From Diphasiastrum complanatum (lineage: Eukaryota; Streptophyta; Lycopodiopsida; Lycopodiales; Lycopodiaceae), in the NCBI GenBank assembly GCA_029204225.1, contig CM055101.1, forward strand, positions 32,805,683 through 32,869,682: DNA of 64,000 nt. The letters are read 5' to 3'. Position numbers and translations under genes: made by a program. The notes under the pieces were generated by a model. The model was given only the letters and a program-made list of their open reading frames with translations. It was not told the origin of the DNA and ran no database searches. Of this stretch, positions 11,818 through 22,227 are shown piece by piece (the first letter of the stretch is position 1; the number at the start of each line of letters is the position of its first letter).

Positions 11818-12223
11818 TCAAAAGCATAGGATTTTCTTCATAAGTCTTTAGCTTTGAAAGCTTCTTGTTACTATTATGGTCCTTCAGACACTTTCATGAA
11901 TACCTGCACACACCTTCAAAGTAATGTCAGTCCTTAAGCCCAGAAGGCTTCTTATTCTTGTTCTTGTTCTTCAAGCAATTTCATAAGTACTTGCACATAC
12001 CCTCAAAGAAAGGTCTGTTTTCATACCATTATATATGGCTCACAATAGGTTCTTAGTTCTACAAGTAGTAATACTTGCATACTCAAATCATTAGACCAGT
12101 AAATTCATACAATATTCAAAAAGAAAAATGGTCATTGGTGGTTTCATGTCATCAAAGTCTATATGGAGTTTGAAGCTAGGAAAGTCTTTATTACTTTGGG
12201 GCAATTTGTCTCTACAAATTACT
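11818..12223 (-). repeat. Left LTR of the non-autonomous element, second part
   Basis: After copia-1 the sequence resumes as AAGCATAGG and then jumps near 11841 to what corresponds to 15187-15561 of the sister LTR, an internal deletion of about 1.18 kb. The LTR ends near 12223, where the sister copy reads ATTACA. Confidence 0.8.
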
Positions 12224-13633
12224 ATCAAAGACACTACTTTTTTTTGGGTAGAAATGCATTTATGTTTTTTATTGGAGGAGAGAGAGTAGGCCCACCACTT
12301 ACCCCCCAGTACTCCATGAGGGTAGGCCCATCATTACTAGGCCCTTCATTGCATTAACTTGTGGGTAGCATCTATCAAGCTCCCTCCCAAATCAACAGAA
12401 AGGTACTACCAAAAGGTACAACAAAAAATGGGTTTTTTTTTTTTGCACCACCAAACCATGCTTTTAGCCAAAACTAAAGGAAACCATTAGAAACTCATAT
12501 AGGCCAAAGTTAGTTCTGATGGCTATTTTAAAGGACATCTTTAGACACTACTCGAATCTGGTGGTTTCCTTCTCTAGCACTTGCTTATAGAAAAGTGCCA
12601 AGCTCATAGATCATTTTCAAGAGTGATCAGCTCAATCTTTATCTTCCTTTATGGATCTAAATCCATATCCTGAGGTCTTGCTTTGGTAAGATCATTCTTG
12701 ATCCTGCACTCATAACTTATGATATAAAAACTTTGTAAACTTTGGAACATTAAAGAAGTCCTTTTCTTTTTCTTTCCTTTCAAAGTCATATTGGATACAA
12801 GATTCTAGATGGTTCAATTGCCAATAACTGATTATCAAATTTCTTTTATAGTTTCTTATTCTTGTAAGTTCTTTAGCTTCTATAACAAGATTAGTAAACT
12901 TCTTTACATACAAGACTTCAAATTCAAATCCAAAACATATCAAAGGACTTGTGTCATAAGATCATCATGCGCTTAGCTGATCTTAAGGCTTCATGACTTT
13001 CAAAGTCACATATATCATCATTCATAATTCAAAAATTTCCTTTACATGTGTTTTCTTTACAAGACTTAATCTTTCTCTTTTTCTTATGCATTGGAGAACT
13101 TAAACATTAGATCATAAGGAGTAAAGATATTCCTTGTATTGGCTAAGATAAGTCATACCAAATTTCATAACTTGTTCATGTCATGCAAAAGTTCACCTAT
13201 ATGTATTCAAGTCAAACAAATCTTGATACAACTCTTTTATATTGACAATTCTACTTTATTTTGCTTTTCAAAGCATTCCTAGACCTGCATTTAAAGCAAT
13301 CCTTTGATTCTAACTAACAATCGGTGTGATTAAGGAAAAACTCCCCTTGTTTTACTAGTATGGCCTTCAAAGATTTAATGGCCTTGACTAGTTTCGGGTT
13401 GCATGTTCTTGATATGCGCGACCTTCTGGTTCTCCGCAAGTAGGCGTCCAGTGTTTTGTTGTCATCAGGTTCTTCGTCATGCCGAACAAGAGTCTTTGTC
13501 TTCTTGATTCTTTCCATGCAGTACTTGCTTCTTGAAGCAAAAGGCCTCTTAAACAACGGATGGAGCTTTATGTTCTTCTGCATGCATGAACATACAAGAT
13601 CTTCACATCAAGTTCATGAAATATAAAACCTTA
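12224..13633 (-). other. Internal region of the non-autonomous LTR element
   Basis: About 1.4 kb with no gag or pol similarity. The longest minus-strand frame (13583-13314, 89 codons) is basic and unrecognised, and I do not count it as a gene. AT-rich tracts such as 12733-12780 dominate. Confidence 0.6.
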
Positions 13634-13645
13634 GCTCTAATACCA
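13634..13645 (-). other. Primer binding site of the non-autonomous element
   Basis: The minus strand reads TGGTATTAGAGC, one C-to-T change from the initiator-Met primer site, three bases from the LTR that starts at 13649. Confidence 0.8.
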
Positions 13646-14100
13646 AACTGTGAACTCGAAGAGAAGGTCTCTCCTAAAATTTTAAAGGCCAGAGACTTAT
13701 TGATTTATCATTCACATAAAGCCAGTCTTGAATCAACTTAAATGAAATCAAATTAGACTTGAAAACTTGAAAACAATGGATCACATAAATTCATTCGCAT
13801 ACAGCAGCGGAAGCACTGAGGGGTCAAGATGGGGACCCCCCCTCCCCCAAAGGATATTTCTTTTCATTATGCAAAACCAATTGGCCTATGCCAATTACAT
13901 ATACATTGGATTCCACAAAGGGGTCTCAAAATAGGATCATATACTTAGTTCCTTTCAATGGTCTTAATTCCAAATCTAGCTTATCATAAGCATAGGATTT
14001 TCTTCATAAACCTTAATTCTTTCGACATGCAATCATGAAGGATCATAGAAACTTGACATGCAATCATGATGGATCATAAAATCTTGACATACAATAGTCT

Positions 14101-14280
14101 AAATTGACATGCATGGACGTTAGGCAATGGAGGGCATGACATGCAAGAGTCTAAATTGACATGCATGGTCATTAGGCAAAGGATGGCATGACATGCAAGA
14201 GTCTGAACTGACATGCATGTTCATTAGGCAAAGGATGACATGTTATGCAAGAGTCTAAACTGACATGCATGGTCAAAGGA
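14101..14280. repeat. 52-bp tandem repeats, about 3.5 units
   Basis: Units starting near 14101, 14153 and 14205 and a partial unit near 14257 share the core TGACATGCATGG...GCAAGAGTCT, with a 52-bp period and some substitutions. They lie downstream of the TATA box in the element's reading direction (R/U5 side of the 5' LTR). Confidence 0.85.
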
Positions 14281-14367
14281 TATGGTTTCTTATGACATGC
14301 AAATGGTACTAAACAACCATTCATACATATGCATATCATATTCATGAATGTACCATGGTTTCAGAAG

Positions 14368-14371
<4 letters not shown>

Positions 14372-14415
<44 letters not shown>
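14372..14415. repeat. (GA)n microsatellite
   Basis: About 44 bases of uninterrupted GA/AG dinucleotide inside the 5' LTR of the non-autonomous element. Confidence 0.95.
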
Positions 14416-14418
<3 letters not shown>

Positions 14419-15566
14419 GAGATCCAAGAGGGTTTGAGTTTCAAAATTCCTCCAATCCAAAATTTAGCTTAGCCTCCTTGAGTCAATGCTTCATTCTTCT
14501 TCTCCAAAGCAGATGTACACAAGAACAAACAATAGGAAAGAGCTTGGATGCAGAATCATGGAATCCTCTTGGTAGAGGGGTGCATTTCCACTTATATAGA
14601 GAGTGGAGAGTCATTCCAAAGTGAGTGAGGTGTCAAGTTGAAGTGCATGAGGTGTGGGGAAGACTCCAAATGGACTTAAGGTGAAGTGGAGTGCATGGAT
14701 GAGATGTATTAGTTAGAGAGGGTGAATGGGGGAGGTGTATTAGCTTGGGAGGGTTATTATGATGCTTTGGCATATGAAGTGAGAGTGTAGGAGGGTGCCC
14801 CATTCTAGGTGTCAAATAGCCTAGAATGCATGTAGCAAAGTAAGTGGGAGGTAGGTAGTACAAGATTTAATCTTGACTTTTATTTACATATAGTTTTTCA
14901 TTGTCACAACTTGGGACTTCACCCAAGTGTAGTCTTCCTAGTGAAAAGGCCAAAGTATATGCCCATCTTGTTTTCATAATAGTCATCACTTCCTAAGCCC
15001 TTTTTTCTAGAGGTTGCCCATCCTCAATCATGGTGGACAAGGGTTAGTAGGGTGATCAGACCCTTGGCCTTGTCCTGTTCCTTATAGACTCCTCTGAGCC
15101 TTCATTATAGACTTAGCAAAAGCCTTCCTTATAGAATCCTATGAGCCTTCATTATAGACTTAGAAATAAGCCTTCTTCTTGTAAACAGTCTTTAGCTTTG
15201 AAAGCTTCTTGTTCCTGTTCTGGTCCTTCAGGCACTTTCATAAGTACCTGCACACATCTTCAAAGTAAGGTCAGTCCTTAGGCCCAGAAGGCTTCTTATT
15301 CTTGTTCTTGTTCTTCAGGCACTTTCATAAGTACCTGCACATACCTTCAAAGAAAGGTCAGTTTCCATACCATCAAATATGGCTCACAATAGATTCTTAT
15401 TTCTACAGGTAGTAATACCTGCATACTCAAATCATTAGAGCAATAAATTCATACAATATCCAAAAATGGTCATTGGTGGTTTCATGTCATCAAAGTCTAT
15501 ATGGAGTTTGAAGCTGGGAAAGTCTTTATTACTTTGGGACAATTTGTCTCTACAAATTACAAAATC

Positions 15567-15900
15567 TGACATCCGACATGGACGTCACAATGCGACGTCC
15601 AATTCCTTTGTGGACAATCCGATGTGTACGTCGCAATCCGATGTTTGTTGGCGCATATTTTACAAAACATTTGCTAATGACGTCCAGGCGGATGAGGATG
15701 TGTCAGATTGTGATCTAAGTAGATGTTGAATTCCGACATCTATTAACAGAGTGCTATTTGGAGGCATCCGACGGATGTTTGACAGATTTCCGACATATGC
15801 TCGATGGATTATTATTATTTGACGAATGTGTAAAAAACAATGCACGAATTTTGATCGGGCTATTCTTGGAGAGGCGTTGTTTTTGGATTGCTTTTGAGAC
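15567..15900. mobile_element. Right part of the GACGTC-rich DNA-transposon-like repeat
   Basis: Continues the tract interrupted at 5742. It starts with the second palindrome arm (15567-15605) and carries further GACGTC/CCGATG-type motifs to roughly 15800. The end point is uncertain, as no clear terminal inverted repeat was found. Confidence 0.4.
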
Positions 15901-15965
15901 AATATTTTTGGACTGCATTTGACATTTGGATCTAATAACAAGCATGAGGTACTTTCTATTCATAC

Positions 15966-16068
15966 ATTACTTCATGCACATTATGAATTGCTATATCTTA
16001 TTGCATTATTTCATGCACATTATGAATTGCAATACCTTATTACATTATTTCATGCACAGTATGAGTTG
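15966..16068. repeat. 39-bp tandem repeat, about 2.6 units
   Basis: Units at 15966, 16005 and 16044 share ATTATTTCATGCACATTATG with few changes. It lies in AT-rich non-coding DNA. Confidence 0.85.
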
Positions 16069-16749
16069 TATTTTGATTCGTATATATGGTCCATTGCTCT
16101 TTGGAATCCGACATTGCACATACTTTCAAAATTCCTAGTTAGTTATTACATTGCACATCTTGGAATCCAACATTGCCCATATTTGGAAAGTCGACATTGC
16201 ATTTTTTGGTGCAACATTGCACATACGAAAACCAATAACAATATTGTGATCAATTATAGTGATATATTGATAATGTCAATCAATGTATTATAAAATTGCT
16301 GCTTTCACAGTCTCTCTAACTTCATATATTTACGATAGATAAACTATAACTTAAAGCCTAATTTATTCGTCATCGTCGTCTTCACTCTGCATGAATACAA
16401 GCAAACAAGACACATTAGTATTTAATGCTTTACTAATGGTTAAGCGTGAACATGTTTTTACAACAATAATATGCAAAGAACACAAAATTTAAATGTTTCA
16501 AAGAAACTTACACATGGATGATGACCCTCGCTCTTCAATTTATCGACTAATGCCTTATATGATTCCCTAAAGGCATGTCATACTCTTCTTCAGTTGGTAG
16601 ACATCCATAGTCCGCAAACTATCCATTCAATTTAGGCCTAAATTAGTTTAGGGCTAGGTTGGAGCAGTTAGTCATAATGCATATTAAAAAATGACATCAT
16701 ATGAAATCAAAGACAAACTATTAGAGTTTAGATTCACTTAACAATCCGA

Positions 16750-17150
16750 AAAGATTAGCACCTTGTCTTTAACGGGAGAAAAGTAAAGGCTACACACCTT
16801 TCTAGGATTGAGAATTTTGATTAATTGCATTTGACTCTTTCATATTAATTAATTTCTAGTGTATGTGATAATTTGTTTTTATAAAAATACGACCTTGATT
16901 AGAGCTGAATGTGATAATTATAATACTCGAACCTTGTGGTTATGTCATATTTCAGAATGTCACCTCATATTCTCTCCCTACGGTGTGTAGGTTTTTCCAT
17001 TCAAGAAAAGATTAGAACGTCACCTTTAACAGGAGAAAAGTAAGGGCTACACACCTTCCTAGGAGTGAAAATCTTAACTACCTACATTTGACTCTTTCAT
17101 ATTAACTCATTTCTAGTGTATGTAATAAAAAATAAATTGTAAAAATATGA
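16750..17150. repeat. Direct duplication of about 140 bp (16750-16890 and 17006-17150)
   Basis: Both copies read GGAGAAAAGTAA...GGCTACACACCTT, then CATTTGACTCTTTCATATTAA and TTTCTAGTGTATGT. Divergence is about 15 percent by eye. The surrounding 15.9-17.6 kb shows no gene. Confidence 0.75.
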
Positions 17151-17470
17151 CATTGTTATGAACAAAATGAAAGTGATGAATTACATTTGGCTTTTTTACT
17201 ATGTTAGATAACGTATTCAAATAATCCAAAAAATAAAACAACACAAACTCACTGGTAAGCTTGAAGATTGAGTGCAAGCTTGTTCGCTCTTTCAACGCTT
17301 GCTCTCTTTTCTTTTCTTTAAATATCTTTGTCACATACACAAGCAATACAAAAATAACATTGTTACACAATTGAACTATTATGTTATGTGCTTGTGAATA
17401 CATTATATAAAGATTCAAGAATTTAGAGTTCATAGATTCAAAATATAAAATCTTATATCAATAATATGCT

Positions 17471-17473
<3 letters not shown>

Positions 17474-17516
<43 letters not shown>

Positions 17517-17545
17517 AAAATGCAAAACTCTCTCTCTCTCTCTCT
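17474..17545. repeat. (CA)n microsatellite followed by (CT)n
   Basis: CA dinucleotides from 17474 to 17515, then CT dinucleotides from 17529 to 17545. Confidence 0.95.
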
Positions 17546-17625
17546 AATAATTTATATTAGATTATACTAATCTACTTCTCTTTCTCTCAATCTATTAAAT
17601 CTTTCAGTCTATTTTAGATTGATCG

Positions 17626-18042
17626 TGTCCAATTTGTCATTACTTTTGTAGTAATGGACTTGCCAGGAGCACCATCAGTCTATTGTGTGTTATTAGGACG
17701 TCCTTGGTTACGAGTTGTGCAAGTAATTCATAACTTGGGTACCTGCAAAATCACATTTGAGAATCATAGAGCAAGCAGTCAAAGTTGATCCACTAACTTG
17801 GACGATCAAGCCAGCTATTCAGAAAGGAGATGATGATTCTTCCACAATTGATCATACTTGTGATCGAGCAGAAAAGGCATGATTCTCAAATTGATAATGT
17901 CAATTGGAACCAAGCCTTAGCCACTATCAGCTGGTGGATATATGTGTCGACATGATGACAAATAAAAAATAAGCATCATTCCAACGAAAGATCGTACTCT
18001 TGATACTATCATCGCATATTCTGTCAATATGATGAATGTACA
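17626..18042 (+). pseudogene. Isolated gypsy protease fragment related to gypsy-1
   Basis: Matches gypsy-1 at about 21430-21850 on the plus strand, including the block LLGRPWLRV after the protease domain and the following HTCDRA-type text, with frameshifts. It stops exactly where the gypsy-1 LTR starts (18043). Inference: gypsy-1, or a relative, inserted into an older member of its own family. Confidence 0.75.
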
Positions 18043-18774
18043 TGTTGGAGGGTTTGCGAATCTCAAGGCAACCCTAACCCTAGTTAATAAGTGAGAGGGA
18101 TTTGGCACCCTGCGTGTGTAAGTCCAACCCGATGATCACACATTTGATTGATTAGTTAAAAGTTAATAAAAGGACTTTAGGCCTTTTTGTGGGACTGTTA
18201 ATGTCGCAGGGCCTAAATGTCAAGTTAGTGAATAAAGTTGGGTTTCCCTCCAATTTTGATGGTTCCCACACTTTTTTAAAATTTGAATAAAAATAGAGAC
18301 AAGACTGGACCAATAGGATTCAGAGGCCAGGATCCTCCTCTCTACTATAAGAAGGGACCAACTCGAGTTGTTCCTCATGTTCATTTCCTCATGCCAATAA
18401 AGCAGATTGGTTCTCTTCAGAAATGGATTGATGAATGTCTTTGCTCTCTATAACTTTTCCTCCATATCTCATGCTTATTTGGATTTTGCTAATTGTTGGA
18501 TATGAGTGTTAATGAGATTGTATGTTATTATACTTTTTATGAGAGAGAAAGGGAGAGAGAGAAAGAGTAAGCTATCTCTATTGTGGATGTGTAGTGTTAA
18601 AGATTATGGTTAATGGATGTAGAGATAGATGTGAATCCTCCATTCATGTTCAAATCTGAACTAAACTATCGCTCTCATGGGAACGAACCTACGCATGACA
18701 ACTAAGTCCGTCTCTTTGATGCTAGATTGACTAGATCTTGGATTCAAGTTAGGCAAGGAAAGAAACTCACTACA
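18043..18774 (+). repeat. Gypsy-1 5' LTR
   Basis: Begins TGTTGGAGGG and ends CACTACA five bases before an Asp-tRNA-type primer site. It contains a CCAAT motif (18310-18314) and a TATA box (CTATAAG, 18345-18351). No 3' LTR of this element is in the window, so the end points rest on the TG...CA ends and the primer site. Confidence 0.75.
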
Positions 18775-18778
18775 ATTT

Positions 18779-18796
18779 TGGCGTCGTTGCCGGGGA
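18779..18796 (+). other. Primer binding site of gypsy-1 (Asp-tRNA type)
   Basis: TGGCGTCGTTGCCGGGGA differs at one base from the Asp-tRNA primer site used by many plant gypsy elements of the Athila/Tat group. Confidence 0.88.
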
Positions 18797-19880
18797 GCTA
18801 CGCCAATTTTTCAGTTTGCAGCATGATTGTTGGATGGTTAGCTTGCATTAGGCATCTTGTCATGGCATGAATAGTGTTAGATCTGCATTTTAGGGTTAGT
18901 TCGGGATTGATTTTGCTTGATTTGAGTGGATTGGCTTGTTTGAAATATAATCTGATTAATAAATAGAAAAATCTATTCAGATCACCAATCTCAAGATCCA
19001 TTTGAATCTGAGATATCATAGGAAATAACAAAAATCGGTCAAATATGTCAGATTGGTCAAAAAAGAGGCAAAAAACATCATCAGAGGTGATAAATTTTTA
19101 TCATCTTTCAAGAAAGCTTCGTCGAGTTGCAGACACCTTCGGTTTTGTTTACAAAACCTTCAGTTTGAAGGGCAAAGATTAAATTTCAACAGATTTCCAG
19201 AAACATCAGAAAAATCTTCAAAAAAACACCAAAAAATTGTCAAAACCCTAAAAATACAGAAAAATAACCTTCGCCCAATTCACTGTGCTTAGGTTTGATT
19301 CAAATCTATCTACTGCCAGATCGACGAAAAATAATACCAAAAATAGAAAGGTTTTCAGAGGAGCAGTTGTCATATTGTCATATTTTTGCCAAAAAGTCAC
19401 TTTTTTGCAAAAATACCAATATCACTCTTGAACCTTCGCCAGAACCTTTGCCGAGATTCTAGAACGTTCTATCTATAGTAAAATACTATTTTTGAGTTCG
19501 ATGAAGATTCTTTTTGATCAAATCATAGAAATTCTTGAATTTTACCCTCGCCAGACTACAAAAACTATAATTTCTTGTGTTAGAAACCTTCGTCCGATTT
19601 TCCATAGTTGTATCTGTGTCAGATCCTTCACCTGAGAAGTTGGCGAAGGTTATTTCCCTAGAAATTGTCAGAAAAGTGTTCAGAGAGTTTTTTTTTTCCA
19701 AAATAGCATTGATGAACCTTTGCCGAGACAACCTTCGCCTAGTGAACCTTCGCTAGTCCTATTTTTAGTTTCGGATTTTTCAGATCAAGTCTCTGTCAAA
19801 ATTTGGATCAAATCTGATATGTTCTGATTTGGATTCTGAGAGATTTATCATTTTTGAGAAGTATCGATTGATCAAATTTC
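18797..19880 (+). other. Gypsy-1 leader, no intact gene
   Basis: AT-rich, with many scattered CCTTCGCC motifs. Normal gag N-terminal and capsid coding sequence could not be recognised, so it is deleted or unreadable. Confidence 0.5.
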
Positions 19881-20732
19881 GAAAAGAGTCAATGCTACTG
19901 CAGAAATGATGCTCAATGAGTTCGAGAAACTTGGGAAGAACCGGCAGAAACAGATGGAAAAGTTGCAGTTGCAATTTGATGAGAAGATCAAAGCATTGGA
20001 AAATTTCCACGGGGAAGCAAACAAGGAACCTGAAAAGCTTGCAAAGTCTTTTCCTACTAGGGAAAATGTTGGTGTTCTATTTGTACAGGAAATCACACAG
20101 TGAATGAGTGTCCTCAATTGAAAAATTGAATGGAAATCAGTGTTTGCCATCTATGTAATTCACTTGATCATGAGACTGCTTTTTGCAATTTCAACCCTCG
20201 GATAATTCACTAATGGTATGCCCAAATGGGATATCGAGAACCACAGTATGGAGGTAATCCAGCACTAAGACCGCGACAATCTGCTCTTGGATATCCGGAA
20301 CGTTCAGCTTTACCTGCCCCACCAAAGCACTCCGCTCCTCCAGCCAATTTGATGGAACCAGAACCTTACGGAAATGCTGAGCAATGGAACTATGGAAATG
20401 ATCAAGCAAGTGGATCTTCAGGTGGATCTTCAGAACAATATGCCATTTATGTTGCTGCTCAACAACAAGCCTCCAGAAATTGGACCAGAGCACCACTCGG
20501 ATGCTTTGCATGTGGAGAAAATCACAGAGTTGCAAAATGTCCAAATAAAAAAAAATTTGTACCATTCTGTCGTGACTGTGGTTACGGGCATTGCTATAAA
20601 GATTGTCCAGCAAGACTAAAGCCACCACTAGCTACAGCACCTGTAAATTTGATAACAATCAAGCAAAGACCAGTAGCTCAGAATAAACCAAGCGCACCCT
20701 TAATGGTGGTCACTAGAGCACAGAAGCAGTAA
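19881..20732 (+). pseudogene. Gypsy-1 gag remnant with twin zinc knuckles
   Basis: A short coiled-coil-like piece (19906-20103) is followed, after stops, by a 168-codon frame at 20226-20732. That frame is Pro/Ala/Gln-rich and carries two zinc knuckles, CFACGENHRVAKC and CRDCGYGHCYKDC. Both have the spacing C-x2-C-x3-H-x4-C, one residue shorter than the usual C-x2-C-x4-H-x4-C. Nucleocapsid knuckles bind the element's RNA. The frame continues past a TAA at 20730 into the protease region. Confidence 0.75.
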
Positions 20733-22222
20733 GAACCAGTAATGGATCTAGTACTTGCTGATTCTATACCATTGAATGATATACCAACAACATCGGGAGT
20801 CTATCCAAATCTTAATATAGAAAAACGAAGATATCAGGATATGAGATAGTGGATCAAACATCTGCAAGAAGAAGAGGAGCTTGAAGCTACTAAAGCAACA
20901 GTTGAAGTTCATTCTTTACCATTGCAGCTGCCAAGAAATTTACGTACGGATATGAATGATCAGTTACATCATCTTGAAGAACCTTTCAAGATGACTGAAC
21001 CAGAAGCACCACATACAGAACTACACATGAACATTTTGTCTAGCAAGATCAATATTTCATTGGGAGAGTTCCTAAAGTTGGTGCCAAAAGCAAAAGAAGT
21101 CTTAGTGCAAAAGTTAGCTCAAGAAGAACCAGAAGTCCATCAGGAGCCGCTTTTTTGTGCTGAAGTTGAAGAATCTAACGAAGTACTCCATGTTAAGGCC
21201 GCTTGGGAAAGTGAACAAAAGAATATCACTCTATCGATACAGCATAGACAATTTCCTAAAGAAGCAGCCATGATAGATGGAGGTTCAGGAGTTAGCCTAA
21301 TTTCTACAAAGCTATGTGCAAAATGGGGCCTTACAAAGATTAAGCTTGCTACTTTTGCTATTAAGCTAGCTGATCAAACGACAGTTCGTCCACGAGAAAT
21401 GGTGGAAGATATACCTGTCAGAATTGTTGGAGTACAGTTCGTCATTACTTTCATAGTGATGGACTTACCAGAAGCGCCAAATGTCTACCGAATTCTATTA
21501 GGACGTCCATGGTTACGAGTTGCGCAAGTAATTCATAACTGGGGTACCGGAAAAATCACTTTAGAAAATCGTGAACATGCAGTTAAAATTGATCCTACAA
21601 CTTGGACTATCAAACCAATGGCTCAAAAAGAGGATGACAATTCATCAACAACAGATCATACTTGTGATCGACCAAAGAAAAATTTGGGAGCTCATTACGA
21701 TTCTCAAATGGATTACGAAGCTCTTGCAACAATTGACTATATAGCAGGATATATCTGTCAACAAGATAATCAATCAGATTTGAACGAGATTTTCTTATTA
21801 GATCGAACTTTGGATACACCAATCACATTTCCACTGAATGTGCTAAATGTAGCTTGGATATCAACGGAACCTATACCAGATCCGATTGAGGATGAACTCA
21901 TTCATGTGAGTCATGTCTTGACTTATGATGGCAATGCAAAACTTACGGATGAGCATATTCTAAATCATATGGGTCCGACCAGATTTGGAGTGCGTTTGTT
22001 CCTGATGAACTCACAGTAAACCCGCCCAAGGCAGTTATATTAAAGGAAGCAAGGAAGACAAGATCATAGGATCGATGACGAAGAAACAAGCTAAGAAACA
22101 TTATAATACGGTCTTGAAATGGGAAAATCCCCCTCGAAGATTGATTCAAAGAAAGTGCCACCCTTATTGGTTAAAGGCAAATAAGAAGTCGAGGATGATT
22201 CTTCAAGTCAGATTTCTAGTAA
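20733..22222 (+). pseudogene. Gypsy-1 protease region
   Basis: One frame, in phase with the zinc-knuckle ORF, runs to 22019 with a stop near 20848. The retropepsin-like core reads AMIDGGSGVSLIS near 21270-21308, so the active-site Asp is present but the Ser/Thr is Gly, and the partner motif is RILLGRPWLRV near 21489-21521. After about 21990 the frame breaks, then resumes as a Ser/Lys-rich linker (DDSSSQISSK). That linker is cut at 22227 by gypsy-2 and continues at 36953. Confidence 0.85.
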
Positions 22223-22227
22223 AACAT

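Larger units (their letters stand above)
5748..15561 (-). mobile_element. Non-autonomous LTR retrotransposon (LARD/TRIM-like), split by copia-1
   Basis: Direct repeats of the element are 13649-15561 (complete, about 1.9 kb) and 5748-6066 plus 11823-12223 (interrupted and partly deleted). The 5-bp duplication AAATC flanks it at 5743-5747 and 15562-15566. An initiator-Met-type primer site (TGGTATTAGAGC on the minus strand) lies at 13634-13645, which fixes the orientation. The internal region is only about 1.4 kb and encodes no gag or pol. Known: such elements move with proteins supplied by autonomous relatives. The left LTR lacks about 1.18 kb (matching about 14009-15187), including the TATA box. 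Confidence 0.85.
13649..15561 (-). repeat. Right (5') LTR of the non-autonomous element
   Basis: Complete copy bounded by TGTGAACTCG at 13649 and ATTACA at 15561, next to the duplication AAATC. A TATA box (CTATATAAG on the minus strand, about 14591-14599) marks the promoter. It contains 52-bp tandem repeats and a GA microsatellite listed separately. Confidence 0.85.

Noticed and set aside
5503-15900. Full CACTA transposon
   Set aside because: Only one CACTA-like end and subterminal motifs are visible. No transposase and no opposite terminus, so only a DNA-transposon-like repeat is claimed.
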